64,000 bases of DNA from positions 86,849 to 150,848 of the forward strand of contig JACKPU010000007.1 in assembly GCA_024233285.1 (NCBI GenBank), given 5' to 3'. Each line of letters starts with the position of its first letter. The stretch's first letter is position 1. Made by a program: the position numbers and the translations under genes. Origin of the DNA: Opitutaceae bacterium (GTDB taxonomy: Bacteria; Verrucomicrobiota; Verrucomicrobiia; Opitutales; Opitutaceae). Below are positions 17,921 through 25,996 of this stretch, in pieces. The notes under the pieces were generated by a model that saw nothing but the letters and a program-made list of their open reading frames with translations, did no database searches and was not told the origin of the DNA.

Positions 17921-17954
17921 GCAATCCACTGATCCTCAACCCCGCTGTTTCACT

Positions 17955-18308
17955 ATGAAAACTGGAATTTCACTTCGAGCCGTATTCGGCAGTCTCATCC
18001 TGTCCGCCCTTGTCGGCTTCGGTCATGCAAACGCAGCCGAACCGGGAAAAGCTGCCCTAGAACCCGCCTCCGCCGCTATCATCGCCGAGCAAGGTCCGAC
18101 CTATCCCGCCGTATGCGTCGTCTCAGATGAAGCCCTCGAACCCGGAGAGACGCTGGACTTTGTCTATGAAGGCCAACTCGTGCGATTCTGCTGCAAAGGA
18201 TGTCGCAAGGATTTCGAAAAAGATCCTGCCACCTTCATGGCCAAAATCGATGCCCTCAAGAAAGCCGCGAAAACCAAGACTCACGGTCACAAAAGTCACG
18301 ATCACTAG
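17955..18308 (+). CDS. Small exported TRASH/YHS-type cysteine protein
   Basis: Predicted periplasmic 117-residue protein: signal peptide (residues 1-27, ends HANA), a short TRASH/YHS-like zinc-ribbon fold (YPAVCVVSDEALEPGETLDF, then VRFCCKGCRKDFEKDPATF) and a Lys/His tail (KTHGHKSHDH). The CCKGC-x-KDFEKDP pattern is the hallmark of TRASH-type metal-binding modules used in metallochaperones and metal sensors. It belongs to the copper operon (35 bases after the DUF3347 gene) and is a paralogue of the N-terminal part of the next protein. The likely role, periplasmic copper binding or transfer, is inferred from context. Confidence 0.78.
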   Translation: MKTGISLRAVFGSLILSALVGFGHANAAEPGKAALEPASAAIIAEQGPTYPAVCVVSDEALEPGETLDFVYEGQLVRFCCKGCRKDFEKDPATFMAKIDALKKAAKTKTHGHKSHDH

Positions 18309-18378
18309 ATCAGTCGGATAGCCACCCACGCCGCGTTCGCCGATGGCGTTGGATAGATCGCCAACCCGCGCCGCACCC

Positions 18379-19233
18379 ATGAAAAAATTCATCCTCCTGT
18401 TCGGTATCTTCGTCGCAACGTTCGCCACGGCGCAGGCCGCGTCGATCAATGTTCAATGTCCGGTGACTCCCGAGGAAGAGGTAGCCGAAGGCATCGTCGC
18501 CGTCTATCAAGGCAAAGAGATCGGGCTATGTTGCAAAAGCTGTCTGCGTAAATTCAACGCCGACCCCGAAGCCTATCTCGCGAACCTACCACCCGAGGTG
18601 CGCGCTCAGTTCACTGCAACCGGGACAAATGAACCGGCAGAGCGCACGGGCCACGCCCACGTCACGGATCACGGGGCCGTCAATACGGCGTCAGTGACGA
18701 CTGGTGCGGAACACGAGGCAGAGGAGCAGGGGAGCCATGAACACAATCACGCTACCGATCACGGAGCTGGCGGCGATAGCTCCGCTTGGCTCCGGAAGGC
18801 AGGTCTACTGCTCGGGAAACTCCACGTGCTCTCCGTGCACCTGCCTATCGGACTCCTTACGTTTGCGGCGTTCTTCGAGTTGATTGGGTTCTGGCGGGCG
18901 ACCGCGATCTGGAGCACCGTTTCGCGTTTCAACTATGTGGCGGGAGCGCTGGCGGCAGTGGTCGCCGCACCGCTGGGCTGGTTGGCGGCGTCGCAGGCCA
19001 ACTATCCGACCAATCTTCAAAATACGTTGGCATGGCATCGATGGCTGGGAGTTTCGACCGCCGTAATTGCCTTGGCGGGACTCCTTGTGCTGTTCGTCGA
19101 ACACCGCCGCGCTCAACGCACCCCCGCCGTATACCGGATTGTTTTAGCGGCAATCGCGTTGGCGGTGCCCATTACGGCGCACTTTGGAGGGTCCCTCATC
19201 TACGGACCGAATTACCTCTTTGGCGGCTTCTAA
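18379..19233 (+). CDS. TRASH-type metal-binding domain fused to DUF2231 membrane domain
   Basis: A 284-residue protein built from three parts. First is a signal peptide with a TRASH-like domain (VQCPVTPEEEVAEGI, IGLCCKSCLRKFNADPEAYL; residues 20-72). Second is a His/Glu-rich linker (about 90-135; GHAHVTDHG, EEQGSHEHNHATDHG). Third is a four-helix membrane domain of the DUF2231 type (KLHVLSVHLPIGLLTFAAFF, FNYVAGALAAVVAAPLGWLA, then TLAWHRWLGVSTAV). The HLPIG histidine and WHRW histidine are positioned in helices as in heme- or metal-binding DUF2231 proteins. Its place between the TRASH protein and the ECF sigma suggests a copper-linked membrane factor, possibly redox-active. The start at 18379 directly precedes the signal peptide. 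Confidence 0.78.
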   Translation: MKKFILLFGIFVATFATAQAASINVQCPVTPEEEVAEGIVAVYQGKEIGLCCKSCLRKFNADPEAYLANLPPEVRAQFTATGTNEPAERTGHAHVTDHGAVNTASVTTGAEHEAEEQGSHEHNHATDHGAGGDSSAWLRKAGLLLGKLHVLSVHLPIGLLTFAAFFELIGFWRATAIWSTVSRFNYVAGALAAVVAAPLGWLAASQANYPTNLQNTLAWHRWLGVSTAVIALAGLLVLFVEHRRAQRTPAVYRIVLAAIALAVPITAHFGGSLIYGPNYLFGGF

Positions 19234-19377
19234 GTTCATCTTGGCCATCCTTCATCGGGTGCACGTAATGCAATGATCTCGTTTCCGATTCCTACCTTGG
19301 CCGATCGACAAATCGACGGCCAGAAGTTGGCAAACGAGAAACTTCCCTCTGACACCGGAATACGTTGGAATCGCGGG

Positions 19378-19947
19378 ATGCCTCGTTCCGCCGACGAAGT
19401 CGTTCTCGAACTCAATGCGCATCATGTGGCATTCAAGGCGTTTATCGCGTCTCGGGTGGGCTCGGGCACCGATGCCGAAGACATCCTTCAAAACGGATTG
19501 GCCAAGGCCTTCCGAGTCGCCGATACGTTGCACGACGATGGCAAGGCGCTCCCTTGGTTTTATCAGCTGCTGCGGAATGCGATAATTGATCATCACCGCG
19601 CACGCGGCTCCTCGATACGGCGTGACACTGCGTTCGGTGAGCTTTTGACGGCTTTGGAGGAAACAGTCGAACCACCCGTGGGGTGGGAAGCTCAACTCTG
19701 TGGGTGCCTTGAAGGAGTGATCGGCAACCTGCCTTCGCCGCAAAACGAGTTGCTTCGGCGGGTCGACCTTCAAGGAGAGTCGGTGCAGATAGCCGCCGAG
19801 GCGTTGGATATCACACCCAACCATGCTAGTGTGATACTTCACCGCGCCCGCAAAAATCTACGGGCCCGACTTGAGACATTTTGCGGCGACTGCGCCGAAA
19901 CTGCCTGTTTGGACTGCGACTGCACAAATTCCGACCCCGATTTGTAA
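19378..19947 (+). CDS. ECF sigma factor with cysteine-rich C-terminal tail (CorE-like)
   Basis: ECF sigma factor of 189 residues from the ATG at 19378. A longer frame from 19273 adds 35 residues without sigma similarity and is less likely. Region 2 (DAEDILQNGLAKAFRVADTL, LPWFYQLLRNAIIDHHRARG) and region 4 (IAAEALDITPNHASVILHRA) are clear. After region 4 comes a short tail holding five cysteines within 14 residues (CGDCAETACLDCDC), plus CGC in the linker. CorE of Myxococcus xanthus (group ECF44) has such a C-terminal cysteine domain that binds copper and controls its activity without an anti-sigma. No anti-sigma gene is present here, and the gene sits 42 bases before a copper ATPase, so it is probably a direct copper-sensing sigma for this module. 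Confidence 0.82.
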   Translation: MPRSADEVVLELNAHHVAFKAFIASRVGSGTDAEDILQNGLAKAFRVADTLHDDGKALPWFYQLLRNAIIDHHRARGSSIRRDTAFGELLTALEETVEPPVGWEAQLCGCLEGVIGNLPSPQNELLRRVDLQGESVQIAAEALDITPNHASVILHRARKNLRARLETFCGDCAETACLDCDCTNSDPDL

Positions 19948-19988
19948 GATCCCCGCGGGGCGCCCGTCTCCTCAGTGAAAGACCCTTT

Positions 19989-22349
19989 ATGAAACACGAG
20001 CACGATCCCCAATCCTCCAACCACGGTGAGCATGTGTCTGATCACGGAACCCACTGCCACCATCGCCATCATGACCACGGAAAATCCGCGCACGATGGGA
20101 AGCCTTCCGCTGCTGCTAAATATTATTGCCCCATGTGCGAAGGGGTAGAGTCCGACCAGCCCGGTGACTGCCCAAAATGTGGGATGCGACTGGAACGCAA
20201 CCCTGCCTATAAAGCACCGTCGGTCTCTCGCGTGTGGACCTGCCCCATGCATCCCGAAGTGCAACAAGATCACCCCGGGGCCTGCCCGAAATGCGGCATG
20301 GATCTGGAGCCCATGAGCCCTGCGGCCGACGACGATGATGATGACGCCGAGGCCCGGGAGCTCGGCCGCAAGGCCTTGATCGCAGGCATCCTCACGATCC
20401 CGATTCTGACGCTGGCGTTCGACAGCATGATTCCAGGTATGTCGTTCGACCGCTTTCTTTCTCCGCGCGCCCAAGGTTGGCTGGAGTTGGCTTTTGCGAC
20501 GCCCGTCATTCTCTGGGCTGGCAGTCTCTTTTTTATCCGCGGATGGCGCTCGATCCTCAATCGCAGCCTGAACATGTTCACCCTCATCATGCTCGGGGTG
20601 GGTGCGGCCTATGGCTATAGCGTTGTCGCAGTGCTGTTCCCACACCTCTTCCCGGATTCCTTTCGGCACGGTGGAGAGGTTCAGCTCTACTTCGAAGCAG
20701 GTGCGGTCATCACTACGCTCATTCTTTTCGGCCAGTGGATGGAGTCTCGCGCCCGTCGCCAAACCGGCCAAGCCATCAAAGGGCTGCTCGATCTGGCCGC
20801 CAAGACAGCCCACCGATTGGACGACGAAGGCAAAGAGCAGGATGTGGCGGTCGAGGAGTTGCAAAGCGGTGACCGGATTCGGGTGCGACCCGGGGAGAAA
20901 ATCCCCATCGACGGATTAATCGAGGAAGGGAAAAGCACCATCGACGAATCCATGATCACCGGAGAGCCGGCCGCCGTAAAAAAGAAGGCCGGCGACAAAG
21001 TGATCGGCGCCACCGTCAACCAAACCGGCAGTTTCGTGATGAAGGCCGACGCGGTCGGCGAAGATACGGTTTTGTCGCAGATTGTTAAGATGGTCGCCGA
21101 TGCGCAGCGTAGCCGTGCACCGATCCAAAAACTGGCCGATCAGGTGGCCGGATATTTTGTTCCGGCCGTGGTCGCGATAGCGGTGATCACATTCGCGGTC
21201 TGGATGATTTGGGGGCCAGCCCCCGCCATGTCCTACGCCATCGTCAACGCTCTCGCCGTGCTGATCATCGCGTGTCCGTGCGCCTTGGGTCTCGCCACCC
21301 CCATGTCCATCATGGTGGGCGTTGGTAAAGGTGCTCAAAATGGCATCCTGATAAGGAATGCAGAAGCAATTGAACGAGCGGAGAAGGTCACCCACCTCAT
21401 CACCGACAAAACGGGCACTCTTACCGCCGGGAAACCGCGCGTGGTCAGTATCCAGCCAGCCGACGGGACGGATGAAGCCGACCTTTTGCTCCTCGTTGCC
21501 GCCGTCGAACATCAGTCGGAACACCCGTTGGCCAGAGCTGTTGTCAATCGAGCTCAAGAGAACGAACTTTCTCTCCCTTCCGTCGAAGATTTTGAAAGTG
21601 TCACCGGGGGTGGTGTGCAAGCAACGGTGGACGGGGCCGTCATCCGTGTCGGCAAACGAGGTTTCATTGAAGATGCAGGAATTAAGATCGAGCCCGCGTT
21701 GGCCGAGACTGCGGAGAAATTGCAGGAAGAGGCCAAGACTGTGATCTGGGCCGCGAAGGGTGAAACTCTGCTCGGGTTGCTGGCTATCGCCGATCCCGTC
21801 AAAGAGACGTCACGCGAAGCCATCGATGCCCTGCACGCGCTCGGCATCACCGTGGTGATGTGCACCGGCGACAACTCCCGCACCGCCGAGGCCGTCGCTC
21901 GCGAATTAGGCATCGATGAGGTGCACGCCGAAGTTTCGCCGGAAGACAAGCAACGCATCGTCAACGGGCTAAAAGCGAAGGGACATGTCGTTGCCATGGC
22001 TGGCGACGGCATCAACGACGCCCCTGCGCTGGCCGCCGCCGATGTGGGCATCGCCATGGGCACGGGCACGGATGTAGCCATCGAAAGCGCGGGAATCACG
22101 CTCGTTAAGGGGGACCTGCGTGGAATAGTCGGGGGCCTCCGCATCAGTCGCTCCGTGATGCGCAACATCCGGCAGAATCTCTTCTTTGCCTTCATCTATA
22201 ACGCAGCCGGAGTTCCGATTGCAGCCGGAGTTCTTTTCCCGTTCTTCGGAGTGCTACTCAATCCCATGATCGCCGGAGCGGCGATGAGCCTGAGTTCAGT
22301 CAGTGTCGTGCTGAATGCCCTCCGGCTGCGCCGTCTCAGCCTCCAGTGA
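19989..22349 (+). CDS. copA: CopA-type Cu+ exporting P1B-1 ATPase with two heavy-metal-binding modules
   Basis: Copper-exporting ATPase of the inner membrane, 786 residues. The N terminus has a long His-rich tail (residues 2-37), then two tandem heavy-metal-binding motifs (YYCPMCEGVESDQPGDCPKC at about 44-65 and WTCPMHPEVQQDHPGACPKC at about 78-98) in place of HMA domains, then an Asp run. Core motifs are the transmembrane CPC (C429, C431) in IIACPCALGLATPMS, the DKTGTLTAGKP phosphorylation site (D473), SEHPLARA, TGEP, and GDGINDAPAL. The APAMSYAIVNAL and NPMIAGAAMSLSSVSVV helices with Met/Ser are typical of Cu+ pumps (MxxSS). Directly downstream of the CorE-like sigma, which may control it. 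Confidence 0.94.
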   Translation: MKHEHDPQSSNHGEHVSDHGTHCHHRHHDHGKSAHDGKPSAAAKYYCPMCEGVESDQPGDCPKCGMRLERNPAYKAPSVSRVWTCPMHPEVQQDHPGACPKCGMDLEPMSPAADDDDDDAEARELGRKALIAGILTIPILTLAFDSMIPGMSFDRFLSPRAQGWLELAFATPVILWAGSLFFIRGWRSILNRSLNMFTLIMLGVGAAYGYSVVAVLFPHLFPDSFRHGGEVQLYFEAGAVITTLILFGQWMESRARRQTGQAIKGLLDLAAKTAHRLDDEGKEQDVAVEELQSGDRIRVRPGEKIPIDGLIEEGKSTIDESMITGEPAAVKKKAGDKVIGATVNQTGSFVMKADAVGEDTVLSQIVKMVADAQRSRAPIQKLADQVAGYFVPAVVAIAVITFAVWMIWGPAPAMSYAIVNALAVLIIACPCALGLATPMSIMVGVGKGAQNGILIRNAEAIERAEKVTHLITDKTGTLTAGKPRVVSIQPADGTDEADLLLLVAAVEHQSEHPLARAVVNRAQENELSLPSVEDFESVTGGGVQATVDGAVIRVGKRGFIEDAGIKIEPALAETAEKLQEEAKTVIWAAKGETLLGLLAIADPVKETSREAIDALHALGITVVMCTGDNSRTAEAVARELGIDEVHAEVSPEDKQRIVNGLKAKGHVVAMAGDGINDAPALAAADVGIAMGTGTDVAIESAGITLVKGDLRGIVGGLRISRSVMRNIRQNLFFAFIYNAAGVPIAAGVLFPFFGVLLNPMIAGAAMSLSSVSVVLNALRLRRLSLQ

Positions 22350-22399
22350 ATTCCAGGTTAACCTACGGATTCTGCCCAGAGCCCCCGGCCTTACATTTT

Positions 22400-22795
22400 C
22401 CCGTGGCGATAATCTTCGAAAGTGCGGCAAATGCGCATGCAGTTTCCATCGGGGTACGGGGAACGGTCATTCAAGCGGCGTTGTTGGGATTTTCGGCGGC
22501 ACTTTCGCAGTCTTTGGTGATTCGGGGTCACGCCGCGATGGCGCTCTCTTTCGGTAGCCAGTGGAATATTGAAACCACCGAGCCGTATTTCCAAATTGGC
22601 ACGGGGATCATTGTGATCGGCATGGCGACGTGGACGCTGTGGCGCTTGCGAAAGTGAGCACACCATCACCGCGACGATCATCACCATCACGACGAATCCA
22701 AATCGTTTGTTTGTGCCGAAGGTTCAGGGGAGCTGAGTATTGTAGAAGACGGCGTGCCTCCGCGTTTTCGGTTGTCGACGAACACGGATATCCGA
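22400..22795 (+). pseudogene. rcnA-type nickel/cobalt exporter remnant
   Basis: The frame encodes the middle of an RcnA-like exporter (VRGTVIQAALLGFSAALSQS, then FGSQWNIETTEPYFQIGTGI). It meets an in-frame TGA at 22655-22657, then continues in the same frame with a His-rich stretch (HHHRDDHHHHDES) and the family's C-terminal start (VEDGVPPRFRL). The N-terminal third, including the HALEPGH metal motif, is missing; it joins the 3' end of copA instead. The C-terminal half is degenerate. So this is a decayed gene truncated at both ends with at least one internal stop, showing that a Ni/Co efflux gene once lay here. Confidence 0.72.
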
Positions 22796-23063
22796 GAAGC
22801 ACGGCCGCGGGCTTTGCCGGGCATGGAAAAGACAAGCCTAGCCTTTAGGGACTCTAATTTGCGAGACATTGAGGCCGTGCTTAATGGATCTAGGCCTACT
22901 ATGGGGGAAGCTCCCAGCACTGACTCAGTTCGACATCTGATATGCGCCTTTCCTGATATGGTCTAGTCTGCCGGCTGCCACCTCTGAATTGTGCGATGAA
23001 TTCGCCGCCCCTTTTTGGGAACCAACTGCGATTGGCAACCACAACCAAAAGTAAAGGAAACAT

Positions 23064-23441
23064 ATGTCACACGAAAAATATAATGACTGTATTGAAGCCT
23101 GCAACGAATGCCTCGTCGCTTGCGAACATTGCGCGACGGCCTGCCTGCACGAGGATGACGTCAAAATGATGGCGCGCTGCATCGAACTGGATCGCAGTTG
23201 CGCAGATATGTGCGGGCACTGCGTGCGGGAGATGGCGCGCGGTTCCGACTTCGTCGAACGCGCCTGCCAGCTTTGCGCCGAAATCTGCGACGCCTGCGGC
23301 GAAGAATGCGCGAAGCACAAAATGGATCATTGCCAGGAATGCGCCGAAGCCTGCCGCAAATGCGCCGAAGTCTGTCGCGAAATGGCGGGCGCCAGTGCCG
23401 CGGCTAACCCGGCAACGTCCGATCGTCCGCTGCGCGGCTGA
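23064..23441 (+). CDS. Cytosolic four-helix-bundle copper storage protein (Csp-like)
   Basis: A 125-residue protein with about 20 cysteines, almost all in CxxxC / CxxC spacing along four predicted helices (CIEACNECLVACEHCATAC, CADMCGHCVREM, CQLCAEICDACGEECAKH, CQECAEACRKCAEVC). This is the signature of copper storage proteins (Csp1/Csp3, DUF326 family), whose tetrameric bundles hold many Cu+ ions via cysteine thiolates. There is no signal peptide, so it resembles cytosolic Csp3. A good ribosome-binding site (AAAGGAAAC) lies 6-7 bases before the ATG. It stands alone after the rcnA remnant and would buffer cytosolic Cu+ that the CopA pump has not removed. Confidence 0.9.
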   Translation: MSHEKYNDCIEACNECLVACEHCATACLHEDDVKMMARCIELDRSCADMCGHCVREMARGSDFVERACQLCAEICDACGEECAKHKMDHCQECAEACRKCAEVCREMAGASAAANPATSDRPLRG

Positions 23442-25083
23442 AAGAGCCGACCGCCTGCGCACCATACGAAACGTTCCGTGGCGCGAGATCGAAGCCTACG
23501 TGCGCGAAGGCAAATCGCTGTGGGAGGCGCCTGTTATTGCCTCAGATGATGATGTGACGCTATTACTGGAACAGGTAGAGTTTTCGAAAACGGCGTTGCG
23601 CGGCTTGAGTGAACGATTAGGGGAAATGCATCCCGAGATGATCGAGGCGGTGACCGAATTTGAAGCGACCGCTGTGGACTTGGAACGCAATGCTCGCAAT
23701 GTGGCGGATCAACAGCGGATTGATTTCGGACTGAAATTCAACGGCGGGAGCGCGCCGGTCTGGAGTCAGGAGCCGAAGGCAGATGCGTCGGCGAAATGGT
23801 TAGAGGCTTTGCGAACTGAGTCCGCCAAAATCAGGGAGGCGGCGCCCCCTGTTGGGATAACCGTGCCCAACCCCGGGCCCATAAAAGTGGAGGAGACTCC
23901 AGCAAACGAACCGAGGATAGGTCAGCCGTGGACAATTTCAGATTTGCGACTATCCCTGATGCCCATCGCACCCGGAACATTTGACATGGGTTCCGCGTCC
24001 GGGGGCCAGGCCCACGAGCGTCCTGTCACCCGAGTGACAATGTCGCAATCGTTTTGGATGGGTAAAACCGAAGTGACGCAGCGTCAGTGGCAGGCCATCA
24101 TGGGCGATAATCCGAGCAAGCATCGCGGTGACAATCTGCCGGTCGGAACAGTCAGTTGGGAGATGGCGATGGAATTTTGTCGCAGATTGCCCGAGCGGGA
24201 ACTGGCGGCAGGGCGCCTCGCTTCCGGTTACGTGTTTACGTTACCGACGGAGGCTCAATGGGAGTATGTGTGTCGCGCGGGCACGACGGGGGACTTCGCC
24301 GGTGATCTCGATGCAACGGGTTGGTATAAACAAAACAGTGGAAAGACTCCGCATGAGGTGGGTTTGAAGCAGCCCAATGCCTGGGGGCTGCATGACATGC
24401 ACGGCAATTTATGGGAGTGGTGTCTGGATTGGTGGGGTGAGTATCCGGGGGGAGCAGTCACCGATCCCACCGGTCCGTCTGCAGGGAAGCTTCGCGTGCG
24501 CCGAGGCGGGGCATGGGGAAGTTCGGCGATGGGTAGTGCTTGGTTGCCGGGGGACAATTGCCGATCAGCCAACCGCATGGCGAATGAGCCGGATGGTAAA
24601 TTTGATTTCGTGGGCTTTCGGATCGCATTGATACCGCCTGCTACGGTTGCTGATCCGGCAACATCTCCTCCATCAGATGAGTCGAGACAAGCAGCAGATC
24701 TGGCCATGAGGGCGGAGAGTGCAGCCCATGGCGCCGGGACCCAAACCGCCTTGGCGAAAGTCGTTTTTTTTCGCCCATCGAAGTTTGGCAGTGCCTTGGC
24801 CAAGTTAAAGGTGGAACGGGCGGATGTCGGTCAGGTTGGGGTGCTGAATAACGGCACTTGGTTTGAACGGGATGTCCCGGCGGGGTCCATGAAACTGATC
24901 ATCACCCACTCGTTAATGCGCGATAAAGCCGAGGTGGAATTTGTGTTTCAGCCGGGGCGCACGTATTACATCCGCTGTCTGCCCGAGGGCAGCTCCGGCA
25001 TGTCCACCGTCCCTGAAATCAGTCTGGTGGGTGAGATCGACGGCCAGTCCGCAGTCGCCAAGCTGAAACAGTTATTATTATGA
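23395..25083 (+). CDS. FGE/SUMF1-like protein with C-terminal DUF2846-like domain (probably 5' truncated)
   Basis: The open frame starts with a GTG inside the 3' end of the csp gene, and no convincing start exists after it; the N terminus therefore looks cut off by recombination. Residues ~55-110 form a coiled-coil stretch (LLLEQVEFSKTALRGLSERL). Residues ~180-410 are a formylglycine-generating-enzyme/sulfatase-modifying-factor fold (MPIAPGTFDMGS, VTMSQSFWMGKTEVTQRQWQ, TLPTEAQWEYVCRAGT, NAWGLHDMHGNLWEWCLDWW, RRGGAWGS). The C-terminal ~100 residues (AKVVFFRPSKFG, GRTYYIRCLP) resemble DUF2846. Many FGE-like proteins are not sulfatase activators, and the catalytic cysteine pair is not obvious (only DNCRSANR). 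It overlaps the phosphatase gene by an ATGA, so both form an operon. Confidence 0.75.
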   Translation: MPRLTRQRPIVRCAAERADRLRTIRNVPWREIEAYVREGKSLWEAPVIASDDDVTLLLEQVEFSKTALRGLSERLGEMHPEMIEAVTEFEATAVDLERNARNVADQQRIDFGLKFNGGSAPVWSQEPKADASAKWLEALRTESAKIREAAPPVGITVPNPGPIKVEETPANEPRIGQPWTISDLRLSLMPIAPGTFDMGSASGGQAHERPVTRVTMSQSFWMGKTEVTQRQWQAIMGDNPSKHRGDNLPVGTVSWEMAMEFCRRLPERELAAGRLASGYVFTLPTEAQWEYVCRAGTTGDFAGDLDATGWYKQNSGKTPHEVGLKQPNAWGLHDMHGNLWEWCLDWWGEYPGGAVTDPTGPSAGKLRVRRGGAWGSSAMGSAWLPGDNCRSANRMANEPDGKFDFVGFRIALIPPATVADPATSPPSDESRQAADLAMRAESAAHGAGTQTALAKVVFFRPSKFGSALAKLKVERADVGQVGVLNNGTWFERDVPAGSMKLIITHSLMRDKAEVEFVFQPGRTYYIRCLPEGSSGMSTVPEISLVGEIDGQSAVAKLKQLLL

Positions 25084-25907
25084 GCGAAGATACTAAAAAA
25101 GCGGCCACGGTCGGTCTGCAATGGACCGCTCTCAGTGACTTGGGTTGCCGACGCAAAAACAACGAAGATGCCTGGGGCGCGTGGTCGCTGGGCGAGGTGC
25201 TGGCGCGGATGCCGGCTGAACCGCAGATCTGGCCGGAACATGGCTGCCTGTTGATCGTGAGCGACGGCATGGGCGGAGCCAAGGCGGGGGAAATCGCCAG
25301 TGAATTTTGCGTCACCCAACTGCCGCGATCCATTCATCAACGCCGACAGGCCGCAGATCGCGGCACCGTGATGCGCGATGCGCTGAAGGAAACGCATGAG
25401 GCTCTCGTCAGGCAAGCGGCGGCTGATCCGCTGAAAGAGGGCATGGGAGCGACATTGTCAGCGTTATGGGTCTTGGCCGATGGGACCGCGGTGCTGGGCC
25501 ATGTGGGCGACAGTCGCATTTACCGTCGCGCCGGCGGTAAGTGGGTGCAGCTGACGGCGGACCAAAGCGTGGGCGCGGGTTTGGTGCGTCGCGGAGAGAT
25601 GAGCGAAAAGGAAGTCAGCCGGCTGCGTTACCGGGCGATGCTGGAGCAGGTCATGGGCGGGGAAGGCGGGCCGCTTGATCCGCAAGTCAACGTGGAGCCA
25701 TGGGAGGCGGGGCAGGATTTCCTGTTTTGTTCCGATGGACTTCACGGGCCACTGGAGGCCGAGATACCGGATGTCTACGAGAAAGCGTTGTGCAAGGCGA
25801 CCCTTGCCGATGGAGCCGAATGGTTGGTGGCGCAGGCCAATGCAGCCGGCGGGCCTGATAATATTACAGTGCTGTTGGCACGGTTCATGCCGAAATCCGA
25901 CGGATGA
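25080..25907 (+). CDS. PP2C-family serine/threonine protein phosphatase
   Basis: Metal-dependent (Mn2+/Mg2+) protein phosphatase of 275 residues. Family motifs are in order: SDLGCRRKNNEDAWG (first metal aspartates), LLIVSDGMGGAKAGEIAS, GMGATLSALWV, AVLGHVGDSRIYRRAGG, QLTADQSV, FLFCSDGLHGPLE and GGPDNITVLL. The core is complete and has no transmembrane segment, so it is a cytosolic enzyme. The ATG lies in the ATGA overlap with the FGE-like gene. FGE-like and PP2C genes are common parts of Ser/Thr-kinase signalling clusters (inference); no kinase is left here, which fits a truncated cluster. Confidence 0.9.
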   Translation: MSEDTKKAATVGLQWTALSDLGCRRKNNEDAWGAWSLGEVLARMPAEPQIWPEHGCLLIVSDGMGGAKAGEIASEFCVTQLPRSIHQRRQAADRGTVMRDALKETHEALVRQAAADPLKEGMGATLSALWVLADGTAVLGHVGDSRIYRRAGGKWVQLTADQSVGAGLVRRGEMSEKEVSRLRYRAMLEQVMGGEGGPLDPQVNVEPWEAGQDFLFCSDGLHGPLEAEIPDVYEKALCKATLADGAEWLVAQANAAGGPDNITVLLARFMPKSDG

Positions 25908-25996
25908 CCCAACCCGGCAATACGGCCTGCTTCTGGCTCTGCTGAAAGAGGAACGCGGGCCCTTTCCATGGGTCTGAACCTCCGCAAAATGATTCC

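Noticed and set aside
19273..19377. N-terminal extension of the CorE-like sigma
   Set aside because: The added 35 residues do not resemble sigma region 2 and an internal ATG fits the family start better.
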